From contig OY744472.1 of NCBI GenBank assembly GCA_963556145.1, positions 2,976,001 through 3,040,000 on the forward strand: a stretch of DNA of 64,000 nt. The letters run 5' to 3'. Under the pieces are notes generated by a model. It was given only the letters and a program-made list of their open reading frames with translations. It was not told the DNA's origin and ran no database searches. Numbering within the stretch: position 1 is the stretch's first letter; every line of letters starts with the position of its first letter. Made by a program: the position numbers and the translations under genes. Source of the DNA: Hygrocybe punicea. Taxonomy: Eukaryota; Basidiomycota; Agaricomycetes; Agaricales; Hygrophoraceae. Positions 1-10,724 of the stretch are shown in pieces.

Positions 1-421
1 GTCGGAACTGCGGACAACAGGTTCACAGCCGCGTCTCCACACCAAATGTGTCGCATGCCGCCATAGCACAGGATGATATTCAAGTTATTAAGCCACGGAA
101 TTTCAAAATCACCGCTTTGCTGCCTTTGCAAGAGTCGCGGAGGAATTGGTAGCTTGAAGGTTGAGGCATTTTGTGCTTCTGAATCCCGAAGGTTCGACAA
201 CGGCTGTAATTTTGTTGTTCAGTTGTTCGGATATATATAATTACATCGTTGTCGTCCAATTTTTGGCCGATGAATTTTTTTTTAGCTGTGAGGACCGCTT
301 GCCCTAAAAAGGAATTCCGTTGCAGTGACCGCTACCACGACCAGGCTTTTATCCTGTGACAGCACTGAGCCTGCGGCGTCGTTTTCCTCTGACAGCCAAC
401 CGACTTTTTGAATCATCTGAA
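1..421. other. Region upstream of the first gene
   Basis: No complete gene is visible. A T-rich tract and a TATATATAA-like stretch lie at about 232-240. The reading frame of the next gene is open upstream to about 329, and acceptor-like CAG or ACAG sites occur near 325, 360 and 394. An upstream exon carrying a signal peptide for that gene may therefore lie here, but I cannot fix its boundaries. Confidence 0.3.
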
Positions 422-1115
422 ATGGCAGGAAGACCCTCCACGTCCAGTTCATCCACAATATCCATCCCGCAAACGGCCGCAGCTGGCGGCATCACCATCA
501 CCCAACCTCCACAAACCGCCACATCCTTCTTCAAAATAGCCCCTCAGCAGTTCATCACATTTGCCTGGAACTTCACGTCTATCCTCGTAACGCCTACGCA
601 CCTGACGGTGTCCGCCGTGTGCGACAACGGGAACACGTATCCCGTCGGCCCAACCGATGGTATCATTCCTGGTACGGCGACGAGTGTAGTGTGGGATCCA
701 TATGGCTATGATCAGGCAAATCCAAATACCCCGCTGGCACAGGCAGGCTACACGCTGCATGTTTGGGACGATAGAGGACCTGGTGCTCCCCGGCGAGGAG
801 GGTATATGGAGCCCAACAGTGCGCTGAGGTTTGCATTGTACACACCGCAGGCGTACACGCCGCTTGACAGCGGTAAGCTGAGTTGCTCACCAGTCGCATC
901 CTTTCATCCCCTGCATTTTACGCTACGGTCTGCGTTTCCTTTTCGTTATCTGATGCAACGAAACGCTCTCATTTTTAGGGTGGACTTGCGCCGGTTGTTC
1001 CGGATCCCTGACAGCATACACAGCTCATCCTGCGTTTGCTGGGATCATTGCGATGTTCGTCATCATGCTACTATCTGGTTTCCACCTTCTTCGACACGCA
1101 CCGGGTCTACGATAA
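422..1115 (+). CDS. DUF7137-like single-pass membrane protein
   Basis: Exons 422-872 and 979-1115 encode 195 residues; the intron runs GTAAGC..TTTTAG. The N-terminus is Ser/Thr-rich. A conserved domain follows with the motifs ITITQPPQTATSFFKIAP, CDNGNTYPVGPTDG, VVWDPY and LYTPQAYTPL. After the intron come WTCAGCSG and one hydrophobic segment (roughly residues 172-187, IIAMFVIMLL), then a short basic tail. From memory this is the fungal family listed as DUF7137, whose function is unknown to me. Members usually begin with a signal peptide. Here the first in-frame ATG is at 422 and no signal peptide follows it, so an upstream exon may be missing from this model. The domain call is firm and the start is not. 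Confidence 0.75.
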
Positions 1116-2133
1116 TCCCGCGCCGTGGCACAACGCGGAACAGCATGGGAGGTTTCACTTTGCAGACCGGACACTCTTACAGTACGATGTTTGCCTTTTA
1201 CATTCATTTACATCATTTGGACACTATTCATAACATCGTACATGGCGCTCGCACCTGTCTCGTATCATAAGACTCACTCTTTTCGTCCTTTCACTGGATC
1301 ATCACATGTCTTACTCTTGGCAACGCCTACTTCATCGCCGGACCCGGCAACACAGCAATCTTCTGTACTTGCAGGAGTCCCGTGGAGTTAGGTTTGACCT
1401 TGGTACTTTGACCATGAGCACCATTTCCTATTGGCAAAACGGGCCCGTTCGACCGGTTTGGCTTCGTTTCATGAGTGAAGGCATCCTTGTAATACGGGTT
1501 TCAGGGAGCAATAATGCAGTCAGCATCGCCACCCGATACAAGCAATAACGAAAGCTTGACCCATATAATGTTTTCTCCATCACTCCATCAGAATGCCGTT
1601 AAATAAGTTGGGTAGTCTTTATGCAGGACCATTTGGACATGCAAGTGCTCGGACTAGCTTCTAAGGTCGCAAATCACATTTCAAGGTACTTGTGCGCAGA
1701 CGGGTGAGCTCGAGATCTCGAGATATTATTTGCTACGGTTCTGGATAGGAAGCAGTTGAGACAAGGACTCCTCGCATCACCCCCCCATCGCGACGTCTCA
1801 CACGATTCACCACTTTTGCCTCAGGTTTGGGCTTGTTCTGGCCTTTCTGCCTTTCCAGTGCACCGCTGGCAGCAACATTAGCGACCTGATTGTCGACCCA
1901 AATGGGGTCCCGAAGCTGCAGATGCTATTACCAGCGGGGACGCGGAACTCCGTTTTGTTGGAATATAGTAATGTTAGTTGACAACCAGCCAGGTACACCG
2001 ACAGTTCCTCAATGCTGAAGAAGCCGCCTTTATATTTGCAACTGGACCGCAATCGTGAACCCTTCCTCCCTTCCCCACAATTTTCTCGTCCATTCCAACC
2101 ACGCCCATCTTTCTACGACCTTCAAAAACATTC
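1116..2133. other. Intergenic, about 1 kb, no gene seen
   Basis: Only short frames without family motifs occur on either strand. A perfect 14-bp palindrome, CTCGAGATCTCGAG, lies at 1709-1722. The last 100 bases before 2134 are pyrimidine-rich, as expected for a fungal 5' leader. Confidence 0.4.
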
Positions 2134-3759
2134 ATGGCCCTCGCAGTTTCGTCGTTCCCAACAAAGGCCCAGGAGAGCATACCGTTTCCCAGTGTCACAG
2201 CTGATACACAGCGGGGCACGTCGAAATCAGGTATTCGCAGTTTCTTTCGACCACAGGAGCGGAACCCCTCGTCTTCACCAGTCTCGAGCAGTTCTAGTCA
2301 CAATCATTCCATTTCCGCTCTAACACATTCGGCTCCTGTTAAATCTAGTTCAGGGAGAGTCACCTTCGAGGATGTCGCTCCCGCGTCAGCATGCTCTCGT
2401 CCTTGCTGCCGTCGCTGCGGGAGGCAGATACCACCCGGAGGAAAACGGAGTGTGGCGGCATTGACGGATTCAGTTGATGAGGTCACGAAGGATGTCGCAA
2501 TGCAGCCAGCCTCCCCGCGAATCATCGCAGAGCCAATTACGAGTCGGGATCACAGAGCCGCAATGACTTCGCCTCATATTCCTGTTGTTGCACGCCCGGT
2601 AGCTCCCGTCGCACGCCCGACTTCAACCTTCTCGCACACGTCTGAACTCGTCGAGAGGACGAAATGCATAATGGCCTCCTTGTCGCCTGCTCATGAAACA
2701 TTGAGTACACGATCGCTCAGCCCTCCAGACATCAAACGTGCACCGGCGCGCTCCACCCTCCCGAAAACCGAGCGGTCGAATGCCCTTTCGCTCTATGTAT
2801 CTGCTTCCATGCCGAATAAACGAGAACATCGTGGAAGAAACACGTATCCTCCCCTGCACGAGGTACGCTCTACAACCAATCTTCCCGATGAGCTGGGCTG
2901 GAGAGACAACAAGGATTATGAGCGACCATTGTCACGTATTGCTTCCCCCGATAACCTGTCGATCGGCCGTCTTACTCCACCGCTTCCATCGAAGATCGAT
3001 GTTGATAATATGAGCCTTAACTCTACACTCCAAGTTCGACGCCGGCCTTTGTATCTCGATCTCCCCCTTTCGGATACCGCGTCGGTTTTCTCAATGTCAG
3101 AATTCTTGGGATCTATATTCAGCGAGAAGTCGTCCCCGGAATCAAAGCTGGATACCGACCACGAGGAAGACTTCTTACAGTCTGACTCGGCTCTGCTCGA
3201 CCTTCGGATACCGCCTGAATACCCCTGTGAACCAACAACTCCTATGGTATTTTCGGATGATTGTCATGATAGGATGGAAGAGGTTTCTGGTCGACATTTG
3301 GGGAAGAAGTACAAGAGTTGGAACGCTAGGGCTCGGAAAGGTTCTCGAAAGCACGGCAAGTTGACGGTCAGGTGGACCCCCCTAGAATCTTGGGGCGAGC
3401 CAGAGGATCCTGTGAAACCTCACCTGGACGGACAATCGTCCAACATGTCTTCCCAGGACAAGACGCCGCCTCTCAAGCCCCTTACTTATCTCATCCACCA
3501 CAAGAACACATCGTCAGTTGATGTCTGCAGTTCTGGTGACCATCAGGATGGCAAGAAGACGTCTATTACTACGGAAAGTGAGGAGAGTGGGCAGACTCCC
3601 GAGGAATCCCGGGTGATGTCTGAAGAAGACGGTGTGATGATAACAACTCGTCAGCCCCGCCAGCCTCGTCAAAGTCGGAAGTCTGTGTGGCAAGAGTCTG
3701 CTGTACTGGAGGTTATACCGAGATTGAGGGAGCTGAAGGTAGCAAAGAACCGGAGATGA
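2134..3759 (+). CDS. Hypothetical Ser/Pro-rich protein
   Basis: A single open exon of 541 residues begins at the first ATG after a CT-rich leader and ends at the double stop TGATGA. I do not recognise the family. The sequence is largely low-complexity and probably disordered: Ser runs near residues 46-55, a Cys/Arg cluster CSRPCCRRCGR near residues 87-97, and an acidic stretch near residues 345-350. The part most likely to be folded is around residues 390-425, where a basic patch (KKYKSWNARARKGSRKHGK) is followed by VRWTPLESWGEP. The C-terminus is basic. An intron inside is possible but not needed. The next gene starts 222 bp downstream on the same strand. Confidence 0.6.
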   Translation: MALAVSSFPTKAQESIPFPSVTADTQRGTSKSGIRSFFRPQERNPSSSPVSSSSSHNHSISALTHSAPVKSSSGRVTFEDVAPASACSRPCCRRCGRQIPPGGKRSVAALTDSVDEVTKDVAMQPASPRIIAEPITSRDHRAAMTSPHIPVVARPVAPVARPTSTFSHTSELVERTKCIMASLSPAHETLSTRSLSPPDIKRAPARSTLPKTERSNALSLYVSASMPNKREHRGRNTYPPLHEVRSTTNLPDELGWRDNKDYERPLSRIASPDNLSIGRLTPPLPSKIDVDNMSLNSTLQVRRRPLYLDLPLSDTASVFSMSEFLGSIFSEKSSPESKLDTDHEEDFLQSDSALLDLRIPPEYPCEPTTPMVFSDDCHDRMEEVSGRHLGKKYKSWNARARKGSRKHGKLTVRWTPLESWGEPEDPVKPHLDGQSSNMSSQDKTPPLKPLTYLIHHKNTSSVDVCSSGDHQDGKKTSITTESEESGQTPEESRVMSEEDGVMITTRQPRQPRQSRKSVWQESAVLEVIPRLRELKVAKNRR

Positions 3760-3981
3760 TGAACCACTCCCATTTGATCATTCGTTTGGATACCTTGGAG
3801 TGTATTACTTGACCGGAAGTTTGCACATATTATTATAAGCGGTTTGCACATATGATAAGAGTGATTTGCCAAAAATGGACCAGTTGCTTGATATGTCATA
3901 TTGACTCCGTGCATTGCCACTTCGACGGGCGAACAATGGGCAACTTTCGACATTGTTCGTTTCAACCTCTCTCTCTACGCC

Positions 3982-5081
3982 ATGGAAAAAAGGTGAGTAA
4001 AAAACGTTTTCCATATTCCTCTCGCGGAATCTCATCCTATACAAGGCGTGCAGAGTTGATGAAGAGTGGTTTGTATGGTGAGGCGCTCCAACCGGACACC
4101 GACAATGGAAGGTACGGACCGATCCCTGGTGTCAAGGTGGGCGACAGATGGTCAAGCAGGTAATGTCATATTCCACCAATACCTCCTCAACCGCACAGCG
4201 GCATTACCATACTTTTGCTTCCCCACGTGCAGGAAAGAATGCGCTAATGCTGGTGTCCACATCGCGATTTTCGCAGGCATTGCGGGCAACAGTGAGCATG
4301 GCGCATACTCCGTCGTCCTGAGTGGCGCGTATGAGGACGACGAGGATATGGGAGAGACATTGTAAGTGCTGCTGTGATTGAGACTTCCGGACGGCATTAA
4401 TATTGTGCTCAAAACCCCTGCTAGTACCTACACTGGAGCAGGTGTGTCCTGTCGTGGCTGGTATATCTGACTTATCGCTGAATGTGACATTATAGGAGGG
4501 CGTGGGCCGGGCACTTCGTTCGGGGTAATCCAGTATCCCTTAGACATAGCTTTTCAACATGATTCATTACGCATCTGTTTACCAACAGGGAGCCGGTCCA
4601 CAAATCGAAGACCAAACATTCGAACACAAGGATAACAGTGTGCTGCTGGCAAGTACCGTAACATTCCTCCCAATCGTCCTTTACGTTGAACGCCAAGGGC
4701 GTATTTGGCAGAAATCGAAGGAAACGCAGCGTCCGGTCCGTGTCGTCCGAGGACCCAACGTCAATTCCCGCTATGCGCCTCTGGAAGGGTACGACAACTG
4801 ACAATTCTTATCCTTCTCTTGTTCACATTTACCCCGTGCGTTAGGTACCGCTACGACGGGTTGTATAAAGTTAACGCTGTATGTGCATTCAAAACCTGTT
4901 TGGCATTTTCTTTGTGACCGTTGTTGTCCCGGTAGGCCTATCAGGATAAAGGCAAGAGCGGTTATACGGTTTGCAAATATGTACTTACCGTGAGTTTCAC
5001 CGCTTGCCTTGTCTATTCATCATAGGTGATGACTTTTCCAACTAGCGAGAGAGTGGGCAGGCTCCACTGCCAAAAGATTAA
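3982..5081 (+). CDS. SRA-YDG domain protein (putative methylated-DNA reader)
   Basis: Ten exons (3982-3992, 4046-4159, 4233-4361, 4425-4441, 4496-4524, 4589-4648, 4712-4788, 4845-4878, 4936-4989, 5046-5081) close in frame to 186 residues. The SRA/YDG signature is complete: GPIPGVKVGDRW, AGVHIAIFAGIAG, VVLSGAYEDDEDMGE, TYTGAGG, DQTFEHKD, RPVRVVRGPN, YAPLEGYRYDGLY, GYTVCKY and GQAPLP. SRA domains of UHRF1, SUVH and related proteins bind 5-methylcytosine DNA by base flipping; that role is inferred here. The protein is SRA only, with no RING, PHD or SET. The ATG follows a pyrimidine-rich leader, but upstream exons cannot be excluded. The intron at 4649-4711 starts with GC (GCAAGT), which is required to match the family's LLK(S) junction. 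The gene converges on the SET-MYND gene, with 300 bp between stop codons. Confidence 0.9.
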
Positions 5082-5381
5082 ATTTGGCAAATCGGCATCT
5101 GACTCGGAAGATGATGTTGAAATATATATCACTTCTCAAATTGCTAAACAAAGCCCTTTTGACTGACTTTTGTGTACAAAATAGTACTGTTATCCCTTCT
5201 ACTTGATCGCGTGGAAAAAATATTATGCAGAGTTCACCACAACTGGAGTTCAAGAAAATAATCAACCCATTGAATGGTTCACCTGCAGGTCATTGAGTCC
5301 CTGCCTATCAGCAACTTGAAAGGGGAAGGTTTCTTTGAGCTATATAATTAACAGAGCGGTTAAAGTACTGAATATTAAATG

Positions 5382-7581
5382 TCATGATCGATGGTTTTTG
5401 GCCGGCATATCTTCAAGCACATTGCGAACAGCTTCACACCAAATACCTAATTCTTTTTCAAGGGAAACAATACTTTCCCTCACTTCTCTGCCGACCTGGC
5501 CACCTTCATTTTCAAGCCCAAATCCGATGAGTAATTCGTTCCGCGCTTTGATGAAGGTCTCGTATGCCAACTTGAGGCGAGGAGGTCCAGATGGGGGGAA
5601 CGGGACATTAGCATCATGAGTTGTTGAAGGTTCCGGTTCGTCAACTGCTAGTATTTTGGCTAACTCGGCTAACGTTACGCCTCGAACGGGATGTCCATGG
5701 GGCAAAATATTAGATAGACCAGCCAGCGATTTCGCCGCTGTTAAAATAATCTCGTTGAGGGTATTTTGCGTAATACTTTTGGAGAGAGATTCAATCAACA
5801 GGGATTGGTGAAGGCGAGTGAGTGCCAAAAGAGGGTGCGATGAAGGTGTCAAACCGAGGTTTGTCAAAATAGGGATCAATCTGGCGGTCAAATATTGCGC
5901 CTTGGATGGGTCTGTATATTTAAGTCAACTTGAAAGCGCGAGGAAAATGGAGTTACCACCAACCACTAGACTGGAGTGAGGTTGCCCTGTCAAGAGCTTC
6001 CTGCCCTAACTGTACATTATGTAGGACTGCATCAGTGGACGATATGGTGGCGTTGCATTTTGAGCAACGGGTGAATTTATCATCTACTGCCAAGTCAGCA
6101 CTTCTAGAGCCCTGGAACGAACACGTTAACCAGACGTACCCTTCGTGGGCATCGAGCACAAACTGCCACAAGACTTTGGACACCACAAGGATTCTCGGGG
6201 ATCGGGATTTGGCGCGTTGACACAAAGATCACAGCAGCAAGAAAAACTATAAGTTTCCTGCAGAAATTTTTGTCGGGATACTCGAGGAAGAGTAGTATCG
6301 ATATAAGAGGTTAAAATCTGCCAGGAAATGGAGTGAGTAATCGGTCCCAATAACAATGCGAATCAATGCGGAGTGTAGACCTCTTTATCGGGATCAATGG
6401 TTCGCAATGCAACGACTTGCATTAGCGGTTCTGATTTCAAGGGGTTGCGGGCGGGACGAGGAAAGACGATAACCGCATTCGGGTCACACGAGTGATTTAT
6501 GAGAGCGACTAGAGGCGATACGGATATCCCTAAAGGTGTCAACGAAGAGGATGTAAGGGTGAACGTGTTTGTAACAAACTGGATACACCATCAATAAGGT
6601 GGAATGGAAGGTTCATACAAAACCTACTCGAGATGTAAAATCGACAAGATCGCCAGCAGAAGAGAAGCCGAACTCCTCGAGGTCGGAGGGGCATAGCAAG
6701 TTGAGATAGCGGACAAGTGAATGCGCGAGATGGGAATGAACTTCAAAACTGGAGGGTAATAGAGATGATCTATCTGCCAAAATATGAATTTTACGGTATA
6801 ATTAAAGAGTACAATGCACACACGAGATTGCATCATGTCAAATTTTTGCACCTGATAGTGTCCGAGTCATTCATAGAATAATGGGTAACGAAGAAAAAAC
6901 CAGGCGAATTACCCATGGGCTTCCCGCTCCCAGTTTACGCCTTTTCCACAATATTCGTCCTAGGCCTCGGATGGCCTCGCTGGGAATAATCAAGTCAGGA
7001 GAAGGAGCTGATTCGGCCCATCGCTTAAGGGCAGAGCACTCGTGTTTGTGCAAAGCCCAATCTTTATTTTGGCAAACCTACCACACACAAAAATCACAAC
7101 TCCGTATGACAATAATTGTTGAGGACCATGTGCGTACATTGTCACAATACCATACAGTGCGGCACTGTGTACATCTTTTCAAGCCAGCCGCTAGAGCAAC
7201 CCCGGTGCAAGTCGAACAATGTGAATCCAAATATTGATTTGAGAGAACAACAACCTCTGGCTTCAGAGAGATCAGAACAGAACCTTCAAAAATCTGGTGA
7301 TTATCATGGTTTTCTTCCATAAAGTAGAAAAGAGGCACACCAGCTTTGAATTTCGACTTTGTCCACAACCCTTTGCCTGAGATGGCAGAAGTTCGAACGT
7401 CCAGTGAGGATGGCAGAGATTCATATAAGCCGCTCAAGGGAATAGGGTTGGGGGATCGCACGCCCTCTGCGGTGATAATGGAACTAGATGAAGTCTCCGT
7501 TTTCGCGGCCGCTGACCCAGCTGCGGTTACATACGATTTACGGCCAATTCTCCGACTTGCAGCGCGATCGACAAATGACAT
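5382..7581 (-). CDS. SET and MYND domain (SMYD-like) protein methyltransferase
   Basis: Eight exons on the minus strand (7581-7138, 7077-6913, 6851-6824, 6773-6628, 6578-6381, 6317-6140, 6086-5964, 5911-5382) give 603 residues in frame. A split SET domain begins near residue 60 (AISGKGLWTKSKFKAG) and is interrupted by a MYND zinc finger at about 122-163 (CSTC, CTQC, WYCDNVCQ, HKHEC). The SET core follows: MQSHRSSL, HLAHSLVRYL, and the cofactor/active-site motif NHSCDPN near residue 290. A Cys-rich post-SET piece (CCCDLC, WCPKSC) and a helical C-terminal half come after. SMYD enzymes methylate lysines on histones and other proteins using S-adenosylmethionine; the substrate here is unknown. The start ATG gives MSFVDRAAS. 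The donor of intron 7 (GTTGGT) is weak but is the only one keeping frame. Confidence 0.9.
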
Positions 7582-7953
7582 TAGTTTTGTGGGATGGATC
7601 TGATTCTAGTATTTGGTTTTACTAGTTCTTGGGAGGTGTATGTGGGCCAATACCGGGCCGGGCCAGTCAATCGTCTGTCCAATAAAAATTTCTCAAATGG
7701 TTCAGGAATTTGGACAATTGCTCTGGGATACAGTGGATTGATTGTTTACAGTATTAGAACGCGGCCATCAGGTTCTTTTCGGTGTCCCTTTGCAAGGACC
7801 ATCAGTGAAATTTATTTATACAACACACACTGCCACTTCATTCGCTATAGTACTATATGGCTAACTTGAAAAATGAGGTACATACCTACCAGCCATTGGA
7901 TGTGCATTTACAGGAATAAATAATACCGCACATAATACAACGGAAGGGTGGGA
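7582..7953. other. Intergenic between the SMYD-like gene and fimbrin
   Basis: These 372 bp hold no supported gene. They lie downstream of fimbrin and upstream of the SET-MYND gene, both on the minus strand, so they probably contain the fimbrin 3' end and the SMYD promoter. Confidence 0.4.
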
Positions 7954-10467
7954 CTACTGCTGAGCAATGCTCATCAAGCTTCCGACAAAGGTCAAGATCT
8001 GCGGAAAACGTCAACAACAGTTCGAGCGACGGCTGGAAAGGCGTACAAGGCGAGGCCGGACATCAACTATGTCTTCCGGTACAAGGAATATCAAGGCATT
8101 CATCTTCCTTGCTATGGAGATAGCCAATTTAGCTGCGCAAAAAAATAGTCCCTTGTCATCACTGGTGCAAGGAAATAACCATCGGTGAAACGAACCGTTC
8201 TGCCTTCTATCTTCATAGTCTCCGTTGTCGCTGACATTAATAACAAGTGTCGGATCCACGATTCCTGGCTTGATAGCTTCCAGGAGATCGAGGAAGAATA
8301 GCCCGGTGGTGATCGAAGGGTCCTTGAAGGATCTGATGGGACGTACAGAGGGTTTGGCTTTCTGCACGGTTGTGTTTGCCCACTTGAGCATTTCAGTGTC
8401 GCTGATAGGTCTGCCGTGGGAGGATTTGGAGAGTGAGGTGAGGGTTTTTGTGATGTTCATACTAGCTCGAGTTTCAGACGAGTTAACCACTGTATGATTA
8501 TTACATTTTGGTGACAGAACTCACCGCATCAACTGCCACACGAGCCCAAGGACCAGTGTTTTCGAACCGTCAACGATATCCGATCCTTGAATGCCTACTA
8601 GATGCATTCCGTTCTGCTTCGCAAGATCTACAGCGTAGTTCGTGTTCTCGATGGCCTTGAACCTCGACAACTTGCTCTGGTTGGGGGTAACACCGATATC
8701 CTCCCCCTCTTCCCCCTCCTCCCCGGCACCACTCGCAAACGAAGCACCTTCCTTGGGTTTCGAAACCCTCCTCCAAACGACGCTCCCAGGCAATATTTTA
8801 TCAAAGGCCTGCAATATAATGAGTCCGTCTTTGAGATTCTCAAACAAGTTGAACACTCCAGGCTCGACACCGAGGGAGTTCAGCCAGAGTGTAAACACGC
8901 GTGCCTCGCGCTCTCCTTCGGCATCGAAGTCTTCAATCGCACCGTAGTCCTTTGCTTGTGTTTCATCGAGCGGCTCGAGGCATGGGTGCGTATTGAAGAG
9001 GTTTGCGACGAAAGCTAGGTTCAGGCGTGGGTTCCCCGAGACGAGGGATGATGGTGTGAGATATTTGCGACAGTTAATTGCAGCAGCATTTTGGAGGACC
9101 TAAAGAGAGCCATACGTTGGAGTTGATCAAACTGTGGACATAACACTTACCTGCTCTGCACGGGTGCGGAGGTCAGGCGTCTTGAGGGGTGCGAGAGAGC
9201 ATTGTTCAGGCTTTAGTTGATTCAAAAGAACCGTGTAGTTTTCTCCATCACAGACGTCTCGGCTGAAATTGTTAACTCTGACACGGGTATTATAAGACTA
9301 AAACACTTCGATGTTTGAGAAGAATTTTGTCTACCTTCGTTTCCAACCCGCAGCCTTGAGATGATAGTTGAACCACCTCAAGAGAATTTGATCAGGAGTT
9401 AACCGCAGTAAGTCCTCGATTGTCTCTCCTTCCTCGCAAAGTCTGTACAACTCAGGGTGTATCTTGATATCCACCTGCGCGAGTAAGCCTCTGCGGATCA
9501 CCTGCCAGATCAAGCCCAAAATCAAATGTTCGCGGCCTTCGGCGATATCTGAAGATCCAATATTGACGACAGAGCACCCGATAGCCTTCGCGGAGGTGAT
9601 CACGATATTGTTGTTTTCAGTCATCTGGAAGGCATTGAGGGCTTTGCGAGGCGACGGTTTGTTCAATACACGCATATCGATGGTATCCGGAACCGAGTCG
9701 TTTATCAATTTGCACAGTATAAGACCGTCTTTGCATTCGTCGAAGAGCTGCATAGTAGAGGTTGGGATAGGAAAGCGTCCGCCGATGTCCGGATCGCCTT
9801 CCAGGATCTTGGAATCAATACAAGAAACGAATAATCAGCGGACAAGAAGCGATCTGGTGAGGTGTGTCATACCCCATTGATGTGATTCGTGAATTCGGTG
9901 CGTTCATCCTCGTTGATCGTGTGGCTAACATTAGCGTTTGAGCCCTGAACGGTGACCTTCCCAGCTCTCGTTGGAAGTACCGAATGTTTGGCTTCAGATC
10001 GCAGCTTGACGTTGAGCTTAGATGCGGCAGCTATGAGTCCCAGTTGGATATGACATCATCGATGTTGCGAACACACCTCCACCCAGTCTTCGAGCTCAAC
10101 TTTCCCACTAGCGTCTACACTGACATGTTTGAGGGTTTCTCGAGCGCGGTCGTATGACTCTCCGCTGGCTTGCAAGGCCTGCAGCACAGATGATTTGTCT
10201 ATACGTCCAGGAGTATCGGTGTGTAAAGTACTTTTTGCGTGGACATCTTCAGTCCCATCAAGAATGTGACAATACTAATGCTCACTTGAACCGATTTATG
10301 AGATCAAACATCTCATCTTGTGGTACTTCTGGGTACTTCTTTTGAAGCCGTATTGCTTGCATCGTTGATGAGGAAGAAAGCACTTCGGGTGAAGTGATCG
10401 CATTTGTTTTAGAAACCGTATTCGGAAACCTTTTCGGAGTGGCGGAGTTGTCTGATGCCACTCTCAT
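7954..10467 (-). CDS. SAC6: Fimbrin/plastin, actin-bundling protein
   Basis: Nine exons on the minus strand (10467-10286, 10230-10077, 10016-9873, 9807-9335, 9277-9151, 9099-8525, 8461-8196, 8132-8047, 7998-7954) give 683 residues. An EF-hand-like region comes first (LQKKYPEVPQDEMFDLINRF, then DTPGRIDKSSV). Four calponin-homology domains follow: CH1 with LFDECKDGLILCKLIN and GREHLILGLIWQVI, CH2 with QILLRWFNYHLK, CH3 with FTLWLNSLGVEPGVFNLF and LGLVWQLMR, CH4 with MLKWANTTVQKAK, LFFLDLLEAIKPG and FLVPEDIVDVRPRL. Fimbrins crosslink actin filaments in patches and cables. CH3 carries an acidic insertion of about 25 residues (GAGEEGEEGED). The N-terminus is some 38 residues longer than usual; a second in-frame ATG before QAIRLQKK would give the usual length. 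The gene is divergent from the phytase gene, 257 bp away. Confidence 0.95.
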
Positions 10468-10724
10468 CAGAGGCAAGGGAATTATTAATAATTGCTCTTG
10501 CCATGCAACATCTAGCTACTTATAACGGCCCCCGCAGCCCCAGCTTTCATGACGTGGGCGCCATAAATATGATTTTTCCTCCTCAGTGGGCTGCGCTTTG
10601 ACCCTTGGCAGTGTTGAACGTTGAACTACGCATGTCCATTTACGAGTCCGCAGTATTCGTTTTAGGTAATACGTGCAAGTTACATCTCCGACTAAACTTT
10701 GCTCAGGACCCTGCAGTAGTGGCC

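Noticed and set aside
356..421. Upstream extension of the DUF7137-like frame to 356
   Set aside because: The codon at 356 is GTG, not ATG, and the added residues do not look like a signal peptide; only an unseen spliced exon could extend the gene.
6131..6139. Alternative donor GTCTGG for intron 6 of the SET-MYND gene
   Set aside because: It would give a very short intron; the canonical GTACGT donor with the TTGGCAG acceptor keeps frame and family sequence.
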